From NCBI GenBank assembly GCA_046049675.1, contig JBJORA010000070.1, positions 1 to 17,002 of the forward strand: 17,002 nt of DNA. The letters run 5' to 3'. Positions 7,990-14,006 of the stretch are shown in pieces. Numbering within the stretch: the stretch's first letter is position 1; the number at the start of each line of letters is the position of its first letter. The notes beneath the pieces are model-generated. The model ran no database searches. It was not told the origin of the DNA and saw only the letters and a program-made list of their open reading frames with translations. The position numbers and the translations under genes were made by a program. This DNA is from CAIXQW01 sp046049675 (lineage in GTDB: Bacteria > Bacteroidota > Bacteroidia > Chitinophagales > Chitinophagaceae).

Positions 7990-9717
7990 TTATGGCGCAA
8001 CAATCTGCAGTTTTTTTGCTGCACCACCTACGCGTACTTGATAAAGACCGCTTGGCAATTGACTAAGGTTAATTGTGCAACTACTTTTAGTGCTGTGTGT
8101 AATTAATGCTTTTCCTAAAAGATCCGTAATTACAATTTGTTGTTCTGTTGATTGCAACGGCATTTCTACATAGACCTCATTACTTGCAGGGTTTGGATGT
8201 AGGGTAAAAATATTTGCATCGCCATATACATTAGTACTCAATAACCATGTTTGCAAACAGCGACTTGTATCTATACAAATACCATCAGAAATAATTACAG
8301 CATAAGTACCTCCTACACTTGGCGTAAATGTGGCCTGTGTTTCGTTAGCAATAATAGACTGGCTATTGCAATCGTACCACTGGAAAATTGTATTTGTAGT
8401 GCTTGCATATAAAGTATTGCCGCTGCGTGCTAAACTACTGTCTATGCTGCGCACTGTTAGTGTTGTGGTAATGACACTATCGCAATTTGCTGAAGTGGTA
8501 AAAGTACTTACTTGCATTGTATCTGCATACATTGGTGGGGATTGTGTGCCATTTGGAAATGTATACACATAGCCACGACAAACTTGCTTTGCATCTACAA
8601 TATTGTACGGGCCTTGCGCTATAACTTGCTGGTTTACAATACTGTCGCACTTGCCTATACGTGGTAAAATATTTGTGTGCACTAAAGGCATATTTGCACG
8701 AAGCGTATCAATGGTGCCGTCGATAAATGTAATCGCATTGCCGGCACATCCAGTAGAATTGAGGCTAGTTACTGGTAGCGCTTTTACAAATACCTTGCTA
8801 TAAACAGTACTATCGCATCCGGTGCTTGCTAGAAATTGAATCGTATCAAGTTTTAAACCTGCATTTGCAGCGTTGATATTGGCGCCGTTTGGCAAGGTAT
8901 AAATTTCAAACTGACAGATAGTATCAAGAACTGTAACAGTACTGCTTGGTCCTACTTTGACTAAAGTATTCACGAGGCTATCGCAGCCATCGCTCGCTGC
9001 AATAAAATTTTGTTTTAGTAAAGTATCCTGCTTAAGAATACTAGTTGTGCTGTTTGGAAATGTAAAGGAAGTAGCACAATTAATAGGATTTACTAGTGTC
9101 GTAAAATATTGCGGCATAGAACTGATGCTATCTATTTGCACACCAGTACCTTGCGTAGGTCCGCTATTGCAAGTAGTCTTTGAAAAGTGTAGCCAAGCAT
9201 ACAGCCATGCGCCATTAGGCATTCTTTTGCGCACTTGCAAATATGGCGATGACAAAATATAATAGCTAAGCGTAGCATCAAATGCGTACACAGTAACAGT
9301 GTCCGACCATTCAAGTAAGCTATTTTGAGGGTCGGGAATTAGATCGTTGTATTGCGCGCCAAAGCCAATCTTAAAAGCGCTGTTGATATCGGTATAGTAA
9401 GCCAACTGCACATTAGTGTCCAAACTAATTAACTTGGCATCTACAAAGGCCTGCCCTTGAGAATTTACTACGGACGAATACCATAGGCCAAGCTCGTTAC
9501 TAACATCGCAGTCTATGCTAAAACTTTGCTGATAGGCGTTTATACTATTGGCACCCAATGAATAGCAGCAATTAACGTTACTAAGTACGTTAAGTTGATA
9601 GCCAGCAGGGATTTGTCCTGCTTTGATTTGTGCACTACTTTGTTGAATTTGCAGCAAGAAGCTAACTGCCGCAACTAGCAATTTTAATCGATTGTCCCCC
9701 AAAATTATTTGCGCCAA
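7990..9717 (-). CDS. T9SS-exported repeat protein with type A sorting domain
   Basis: A 575-residue predicted secreted protein. A signal peptide (~9-30, ending SSAQ) is followed by a ~180-residue domain of unknown type. Then come four ~56-residue repeats: cysteines at 214, 268, 324 and 380, each followed by a CDS triplet at 245, 301, 357 and 412. The repeats resemble the CDS-type repeats of Bacteroidota surface and gliding-associated proteins. Residues ~443-487 look like an Ig-like module, and ~503-575 form a Por_Sec_tail-type C-terminal sorting signal (LHPNPASNEVYVE, then SGLYQVRV, ending KKLQIVAP). Probably exported by T9SS and surface-bound or released; substrate or ligand unknown. No ATG exists between the upstream TAG and the signal peptide. 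TTG at 9717 or an internal TTG (codon 6 or 13) must be used. The box TAATTTTG at 9707-9700 favours a downstream start. Confidence 0.88.
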   Translation of the reverse strand: MAQIILGDNRLKLLVAAVSFLLQIQQSSAQIKAGQIPAGYQLNVLSNVNCCYSLGANSINAYQQSFSIDCDVSNELGLWYSSVVNSQGQAFVDAKLISLDTNVQLAYYTDINSAFKIGFGAQYNDLIPDPQNSLLEWSDTVTVYAFDATLSYYILSSPYLQVRKRMPNGAWLYAWLHFSKTTCNSGPTQGTGVQIDSISSMPQYFTTLVNPINCATSFTFPNSTTSILKQDTLLKQNFIAASDGCDSLVNTLVKVGPSSTVTVLDTICQFEIYTLPNGANINAANAGLKLDTIQFLASTGCDSTVYSKVFVKALPVTSLNSTGCAGNAITFIDGTIDTLRANMPLVHTNILPRIGKCDSIVNQQVIAQGPYNIVDAKQVCRGYVYTFPNGTQSPPMYADTMQVSTFTTSANCDSVITTTLTVRSIDSSLARSGNTLYASTTNTIFQWYDCNSQSIIANETQATFTPSVGGTYAVIISDGICIDTSRCLQTWLLSTNVYGDANIFTLHPNPASNEVYVEMPLQSTEQQIVITDLLGKALITHSTKSSCTINLSQLPSGLYQVRVGGAAKKLQIVAP

Positions 9718-9934
9718 GTAAGGTTTAGGCCTTGTAAAACTATTTAAGAAATTCGTAAAGCCCTGATTTTTAGGCTACTTTTTTATTGTAGACGAATTTT
9801 TGGCCTCAAAAACTGCCTGCTTATCTTGATCTAGGAACCAGTTATGCGCGATAGGTTTAACAAATGCCTACGTAAATTTAACACTTACACTATCGTTAGA
9901 CTTGGTATTTTTACAGCAACAAAATACCTACAAC

Positions 9935-10570
9935 ATGCGCACGCTACTAATCGCCGCTGCTTTTTTACTATCTAGTACATTTATGTATGCCTTTCACAGC
10001 ATAGATGGCAGTGGTAAAACCAAGAAAAAGTTGGGCTTACCAAAGCGTGGTGCTGTAAGTGCTGCCTTGCTAAATTCCGCAGTAAGCATGCCGCTAAAGC
10101 CATTTAATGGCAAAGCAAATCCAGGTGTAGTTGTTGGTTTTAGAACTTCGCCAAGCAAAAAAGTAAAGCACCTTTCAGTGGGTGTAGATGCTGGTATTGC
10201 TAGACAAGGTGGCTTGCAAACCATGGCCTTCGTAAAACCAAGCGTTTCTTATGCCATCAAAGTATCTCCGACGGTGCAAATTAGCCCAGTTTTGGGTGCT
10301 GGCTTGTTGATGAGTAAGCGTGCCAATCCAGAGTTTACGCCAATTACAGCGCCAGGTGGCGGAATTATGTACAATCCAAGTACAGCATGGTCGCCACAGT
10401 TTATGACTAGTTTTGGTATAGAACCAAGCGTACAGGTTTATAAGGGTAGCGGTTTACGTGCACAAGTATATATGCGCTACGATTTTGCTACACAAACAAA
10501 CTTTGCAGCAATCAGCAGTATGTTGCCACTTACCATGATGCAATTAGGTCTGCGCTTCCAAGGGCAGTAG
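9935..10570 (+). CDS. Putative outer-membrane beta-barrel protein
   Basis: A 211-residue protein counted from ATG 9935, chosen over an upstream TTG at 9902 because it directly precedes a clean signal peptide (MRTLLIAAAFLLSSTFMYAF). The mature part is basic at first (SGKTKKKLGLPKRG), then shows alternating hydrophobic/polar strands with many Gly, Ser and aromatic residues. It ends in a strand (LPLTMMQLGLRF) typical of small Bacteroidota outer-membrane beta-barrels. No family is recognised. It is divergent from the T9SS cargo gene; the 217 bases between them hold a one-mismatch -7 box, TAGACTTG at 9897-9904, without a good partner box. Function unknown. Confidence 0.75.
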   Translation: MRTLLIAAAFLLSSTFMYAFHSIDGSGKTKKKLGLPKRGAVSAALLNSAVSMPLKPFNGKANPGVVVGFRTSPSKKVKHLSVGVDAGIARQGGLQTMAFVKPSVSYAIKVSPTVQISPVLGAGLLMSKRANPEFTPITAPGGGIMYNPSTAWSPQFMTSFGIEPSVQVYKGSGLRAQVYMRYDFATQTNFAAISSMLPLTMMQLGLRFQGQ

Positions 10571-10765
10571 TATCGTCAAGTTTTTTTCTAATTAATTCGT
10601 CTGAAGTTTTGCGCAATAGTGTTTTGCGTAAAGATGTCTGTGCAAAGTTGAATGCGCTTTGCATGCTATTGCAGCATTGAAACTTAGTGTTTTTCCCTCA
10701 GCAAATGGTGAAGATTGACGCAGACAAAGCTTTCTTTCTATTTACATAACAGAATTAGAATTTAT

Positions 10766-10862
10766 TTAAAACACAAAACCCGAATCTTGCGATCCGGGCT
10801 TTGTGCTCCTATGAAAACTTAATCCTCTAGCCTATGTTGTATGTATCGCCGGCTGCGGTACA
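10766..10862 (-). ncRNA. Candidate small RNA, copy 1
   Basis: Predicted ~97-nt transcript reading leftward. A -7 box TACATTTG (10873-10866) has a TTG 21 bases upstream (10897-10895). The variable 5' part (about 30 nt) contains no ATG. The conserved part at 10832-10765 starts GGCTAGAGG and ends in a 15-bp hairpin capped by a GCAA tetraloop, followed by a U-rich tail. The conserved part recurs at 11031-11099. Two stem positions pair only as G-U on the minus strand and would be A-C mismatches on the plus strand, which fixes the orientation. It is not similar to tmRNA, SRP RNA, RNase P RNA or 6S RNA as far as I can tell. Role unknown. Confidence 0.6.
10768..10809 (-). terminator. GNRA-loop intrinsic terminator, copy 1
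   Basis: Bases 10805-10791 pair with 10786-10772 on the minus strand. This gives 15 bp with two G-U pairs, closed over a GCAA loop (10790-10787), then a U-rich tail GTTTTAAAT. Further G-U/A-U pairs can extend the base to 10768/10809. Confidence 0.75.
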
Positions 10863-10865
10863 CTG

Positions 10866-10897
10866 CAAATGTACATTGCGGCTTTGCTAATTAGCAA
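10866..10897 (-). promoter_or_regulatory. Promoter of small RNA copy 1
   Basis: TTG (10897-10895), 21-base spacer, TACATTTG (10873-10866): an exact Bacteroidota -7 box with a -33 element at normal spacing. It points into the candidate small RNA. Confidence 0.6.
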
Positions 10898-11031
10898 TAG
10901 TGTGCGATGCATATGCGACCAATTGTACAAATTTTGCTGTGAGTACTTAAATAAGATTTGATCTACTTCAATACAACGATCCTGTAATGATTTGATAAGC
11001 TTGCCGTTGTACAGCAATCATGCAGACTTGT

Positions 11032-11131
11032 TTAAAACACAAAACCCGAATCTTGCGATCCGGGCTCTGTGCTCTTTTATGAAACTTATCCCTCTAGCCG
11101 TATTTGACGATTGCGATTCTCTCGCTTTCTG
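11032..11131 (-). ncRNA. Candidate small RNA, copy 2
   Basis: Second copy, offset about 266 bases from the first, with the same architecture. A -7 box TACCTTTG (11142-11135) is followed by a diverged ~35-nt 5' part that holds a possible GCGA/TCGC hairpin. Then comes the conserved GGCTAGAGG block (11099 leftward) and the 15-bp GCAA-loop hairpin at 11071-11038 with a U-rich tail. The distance from -7 box to hairpin agrees with copy 1 within about 3 bases although the 5' sequences differ. One stem pair changes from A-U in copy 1 to G-U here, keeping the pairing only on the minus strand. Role unknown; a target or protein partner cannot be inferred. Confidence 0.6.
11034..11075 (-). terminator. 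GNRA-loop intrinsic terminator, copy 2
   Basis: Stem 11071-11057 with 11052-11038 (15 bp, three G-U pairs on the minus strand), GCAA loop at 11056-11053, and the U-rich tail GTTTTAAAC. It corresponds position by position to the copy at 10768-10809. Confidence 0.75.
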
Positions 11132-11134
11132 GTA

Positions 11135-11142
11135 CAAAGGTA
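11135..11142 (-). promoter_or_regulatory. -7 box of small RNA copy 2
   Basis: TACCTTTG on the minus strand is an exact TAnnTTTG match. The nearest upstream TTTG (11158-11155) is only 12 bases away, so a properly spaced -33 box is not evident. Confidence 0.5.
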
Positions 11143-11278
11143 AGACGTACAAATCAAACGTGCACATAATTTAGATTATTATTTTTGTCAGTTCATCATC
11201 AAATTGTCCAGCTTTAAGAGTAATAGCAAACATAACATGTGTTAGGTATATTTTATCTGACATGCAGTTGCAGTTTAC

Positions 11279-11309
11279 TTGTAGCATTAGCACTTACTGT
11301 GTACTTTTG
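11279..11309 (+). promoter_or_regulatory. Promoter of the 11318 gene
   Basis: TTG (11279-11281), 20-base spacer, TACTTTTG (11302-11309), then only 8 bases to the ATG. The predicted transcription start is 0-4 bases from the start codon. Confidence 0.7.
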
Positions 11310-11317
11310 AAAGTACA

Positions 11318-12298
11318 ATGGCACAACAAATTCCTGCAGGCCTAACGGCATATTATTATTGGCTAGAACGATATCAAAATATGCTCAGTGCTTGCGCCAA
11401 GCAAACAAATCCTGCTTTATACTTATACAAAAATAATCTGCGCACAACTGCCTTTATGTTGCAAGGCTTGAGCCGCTTGCATAAGAAGTTGCACAATAAG
11501 AAGCGCTTTACAAAAATGCAGGAGAATTTCAAGCAAGATGAAGATTTGCTTGGACAAATTGACTATTACATGTGGTTGATTGAAAGTACAAAGGCCAATC
11601 GTGCAGTTACAAAGCCATGTAAAGACTACTTGAAAAGTCAGCTGGATGCAACTGTAGCAAACGCTAATAGCATTTTTAAGAAAAAATATTTAGACAACAC
11701 AAAGCTGCTGAAGTGGACACAGAAAAAACTTGACTCAGCAAAGTGGTTGGATAGTGCTGCGCAAGTCAATGCTATACGTAATTTTTATAAAGAAGAAATA
11801 GTAGAGATAAATGGTTTTATCGCAACAAGCCTAAAGCAGTTTACGCAGGTAGAAGAGCAGTTGCATGAAATACGTCGTCAGTTGCGTTGGCTAAGTATTT
11901 ATCCGCATGCACTACATGGTGTGATTCAATATGCGACTGCTACGACAGCTCCTGCTAGTCTCGCTAAGTTTATTACTAAGGCAGAGCGTGCGAGTGCATA
12001 CAATAAGTTTCCTGCTAAAGGCAAGCAAACACACGTAATGTTGTTGCAAAAAAATCAGTTTCTAGCTTTGAGTAATGTGATAGCACAACTTGGCGATCTT
12101 AAAGATGAGGGATTGCTTATTCACGGCATAGCGAGTGCTAATGCGGCTGCAGGTAAAATTAGTTTTGCAGATGCGCACAAGGCAACATGCGAGCAATTGA
12201 AAGTAAAGAACGATACTGAAAAGCAAATTCTTACAAAAGCTGCCGCCTTGCTCAATGCTTATACGAAAACAAAGGCTTTAGCCACACTACTCAAATAA
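11318..12298 (+). CDS. Helical protein of unknown function, faintly CHAD-like
   Basis: A 326-residue, strongly basic, almost entirely alpha-helical protein without signal peptide or membrane segment; it starts at ATG 11318 just after a promoter. The segment QLHEIRRQLRWLSIYP (181-196) resembles the His/Arg signature of CHAD domains (H183, R186, R187, R190), which bind polyphosphate. A basic stretch (NNLRTTAFMLQGLSRLHKKLHNKKR, about 39-63) could be a counterpart of the first CHAD helices. The match is weak and most CHAD histidines are not obvious, so I give it only as a hint. The gene ends 3 bases before the convergent NadR-type kinase gene. Confidence 0.85.
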   Translation: MAQQIPAGLTAYYYWLERYQNMLSACAKQTNPALYLYKNNLRTTAFMLQGLSRLHKKLHNKKRFTKMQENFKQDEDLLGQIDYYMWLIESTKANRAVTKPCKDYLKSQLDATVANANSIFKKKYLDNTKLLKWTQKKLDSAKWLDSAAQVNAIRNFYKEEIVEINGFIATSLKQFTQVEEQLHEIRRQLRWLSIYPHALHGVIQYATATTAPASLAKFITKAERASAYNKFPAKGKQTHVMLLQKNQFLALSNVIAQLGDLKDEGLLIHGIASANAAAGKISFADAHKATCEQLKVKNDTEKQILTKAAALLNAYTKTKALATLLK

Positions 12299-12301
12299 GT
12301 A

Positions 12302-12808
12302 TTAAGATTTAAGCGAATCAACAATTGCTTTTGCTTGCCTAAGGCGTTCTTCTTCATTGCCATTTAGTACAGCGAATTTGCAATTACGTGCAACTAAGTC
12401 CGCTAAGTAATAGCGCTGTAGCCACAATCTTTCGGCCTTGCTAGCATATTCTCTTAAACCATCTTGTTGCCAATCGTCGTGCACCGCAGTTAGTATATAA
12501 TAGTCATATTGTGCTTTTGTACAGAGGTTTAATATGGCAAGGTCGCAACTGTGGTATTTTATTTCGCTCCAAATTTTAATATTGTGCAGGTCAGTGTCGC
12601 AAAGCATGAGAGGTGCTTGTGCATCTTGTTCTAAAGCAAACTGTTGTTGTGCGATGTGCGTTAAGTCTGCTTGCACATACGGTCCGCCTTTTGATTGCAG
12701 ATAGTTGCGCGCATATTCTTCTACAATAGCTGCATTAAACAATGGTGCTAGACGATTGACGAGCGTAGTTTTTCCACTGCCTTCGGCACCTATGATTGCA
12801 ATTTTCAT
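12302..12808 (-). CDS. NadR-type ribosylnicotinamide kinase (AAA ATPase)
   Basis: A 168-residue cytosolic P-loop kinase like the C-terminal domain of NadR, expected to phosphorylate nicotinamide riboside to NMN with ATP. Visible motifs: Walker A GAEGSGKTT (7-15, K13), the acidic DTD motif (71-73) followed by a tryptophan, and the WxxDGLR segment (113-119) found in NadR kinases. The DNA-binding and adenylyltransferase domains of full-length NadR are absent, so no regulator or NMN adenylyltransferase activity is expected. It follows the PAP2 gene by 2 bases and ends the operon headed by ispG. Together with pnuC it points to nicotinamide riboside salvage. The exact substrate is inferred from context. 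Confidence 0.85.
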   Translation of the reverse strand: MKIAIIGAEGSGKTTLVNRLAPLFNAAIVEEYARNYLQSKGGPYVQADLTHIAQQQFALEQDAQAPLMLCDTDLHNIKIWSEIKYHSCDLAILNLCTKAQYDYYILTAVHDDWQQDGLREYASKAERLWLQRYYLADLVARNCKFAVLNGNEEERLRQAKAIVDSLKS

Positions 12809-12810
12809 AA

Positions 12811-13434
12811 CTAGAAAACAATCTTATTGTAGTATTTACTTGTGCGTTTATTCTTTTGCAAAAGCGTCGTAATTTTTTTGCTCACTAAAGCGCTTCCGAC
12901 ACCTAGAACTGCACCAGCTGCAATATCGCTTGGATAGTGTACGCCCATGTGCATGCGGCTATAAGCCACAGTGCCAGCAATGGCAAATGCAGGCACATAC
13001 ACATACCATTTTGGTTCTGCCATTGTCATAGATGTTGCCCACCAAAAACTACTGCTGCTGTGCCCACTCGGAAAACTATGTTGGTATAGAGGAATTACAG
13101 GAGAAATATGCATCGGATAGCTAGCTCCTGGTCGCGGCCTATCTACAATGCGCTTAAGGCTATAAGTAGCTACTGTTGTTAAACCTAAACCAACAAACTG
13201 TTGAAAGCCTTTTTGCTTGAGCTGCTTATTATGCTTGAGTAAGCCCATGCCGTAGTACAAAAATGGCGTCGCTATATAGGCATATGGCGCTGCTTCACTT
13301 AGATACTTCATAGGCATATCTAAATTAGTATTACGCTGCCCATGAAATTGTTTGAGTAAATCAATATCTATATTTTGCGCTTGTAGGTTTACTGCTAGTA
13401 AAATACTTAAGATGCAAGTGAGCGTTTTCTCCAT
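12811..13434 (-). CDS. PAP2-family acid phosphatase, exported
   Basis: A 207-residue type 2 phosphatidic-acid-phosphatase-like protein. A signal peptide (1-20, ending LQAQ) suggests a periplasmic or outer location. All three PAP2 motifs are present: KRIVDRPRP (94-102), PSGH (122-125) and SRMHMGVHYPSD (159-170, with S159, R160, nucleophile H166 and D170). Hydrophobic stretches at ~55-66, ~79-92, ~143-157 and ~171-186 could be membrane helices. The start codon lies inside pnuC (28-base overlap) and the kinase gene follows after 2 bases, so translation is probably coupled. PAP2 enzymes act on lipid phosphates, phosphate esters or nucleotides; the operon suggests NMN dephosphorylation outside the inner membrane, but undecaprenyl pyrophosphate or lipid A phosphates cannot be excluded. 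Confidence 0.9.
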   Translation of the reverse strand: MEKTLTCILSILLAVNLQAQNIDIDLLKQFHGQRNTNLDMPMKYLSEAAPYAYIATPFLYYGMGLLKHNKQLKQKGFQQFVGLGLTTVATYSLKRIVDRPRPGASYPMHISPVIPLYQHSFPSGHSSSSFWWATSMTMAEPKWYVYVPAFAIAGTVAYSRMHMGVHYPSDIAAGAVLGVGSALVSKKITTLLQKNKRTSKYYNKIVF

Positions 13435-14000
13435 TGAATATATCCAAAGATAGCTATAATGAATTGTATAATTGTAAGCACAACTGTAAGTGCTAGTTGC
13501 TTGTGATAATACAGTGGTATCGCAATAGCATTACTAGCGTTGAGCCATAGCCAAGATTCTACTTTTCGCCTCGCAAGTAGCCATGTGCCTGCCCACGCGA
13601 AAGCTGTAAGTGCAGCATCGGCCATTGGCACCGTGCTATTTGTAAATTTTGTAAGCACTGTGTAACTAATACCAAAACTCAACAAAGCAATGCCAGCAGC
13701 AGTGAAATGCTCTTTCGTAGAAGCATGTTGCGGCGCAATATTGTGTTGCTGCGTACGCCAATGAAGTAAGCCATACACGCTTAATACAAGGTAGTATACG
13801 TTGAGTGTTGCATCGGCATATAGGTGCGATTGTATAAAGATGTAAACAAAAATGGCAACGCCAATAGTGCCAAAAATGAAATTGCTCGTTTTATTCTTTG
13901 CAGCTAAAACAACTTGCGCAATTGAGCAAAGTACAGCACACCATTCAAGTAAGCTTGATGCTTTTACTAATGCAATAAATTGTGTAAGAAAATCGGACAT
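13407..14000 (-). CDS. pnuC: PnuC-type nicotinamide riboside transporter
   Basis: A 197-residue inner-membrane protein with about seven hydrophobic segments (roughly 18-34, 40-58, 65-80, 98-116, 124-143, 149-165 and 168-189). It shows typical PnuC phrases: LEW near the first helix, SHLYADATLNVYYLVLSVYG (58-77) and the closing GYIQW (186-190). PnuC proteins carry nicotinamide riboside by facilitated diffusion, with uptake driven by a cytosolic kinase, which is encoded two genes downstream. A sister family in Bacteroidota (PnuT) moves thiamine and usually sits with a thiamine pyrophosphokinase and a TPP riboswitch; neither is seen here, so nicotinamide riboside is the better call. Starts 6 bases after the ispG stop. 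Confidence 0.88.
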   Translation of the reverse strand: MSDFLTQFIALVKASSLLEWCAVLCSIAQVVLAAKNKTSNFIFGTIGVAIFVYIFIQSHLYADATLNVYYLVLSVYGLLHWRTQQHNIAPQHASTKEHFTAAGIALLSFGISYTVLTKFTNSTVPMADAALTAFAWAGTWLLARRKVESWLWLNASNAIAIPLYYHKQLALTVVLTIIQFIIAIFGYIQWRKRSLAS

Positions 14001-14006
14001 GCCTAT

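Larger units (their letters stand above)
10571..11317. other. Gene-poor stretch holding two small-RNA candidates
   Basis: About 747 bases with no convincing protein gene. From 10571 to 10764 I see only a 7-bp hairpin (TGCAAAG 10641-10647 with CTTTGCA 10657-10663) without a T-run. The two related minus-strand transcripts and their promoters fill most of 10766-11142. From 11143 to 11278 nothing is recognised; the promoter of the next gene is at 11279-11309. Confidence 0.7.

Noticed and set aside
9797..9812. Hairpin TTTTTG/CAAAAA as a terminator
   Set aside because: It is pure A/T except one pair and lies between divergent genes where no terminator is expected.
10641..10663. Terminator of the 9935 gene
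   Set aside because: The 7-bp stem has a 9-base loop and no following T-run, and lies ~70 bases after the stop; left as an unassigned hairpin.
10832..11017. Small protein-coding frame in the 10.8-11.0 kb gap
   Set aside because: It overlaps the small-RNA promoter and conserved block, has no recognisable composition or domain, and no supporting start signal.
13407..14000. Thiamine transporter PnuT instead of PnuC
   Set aside because: No TPP riboswitch, thiamine pyrophosphokinase or TonB receptor is adjacent, and the partner kinase has NadR-type motifs.
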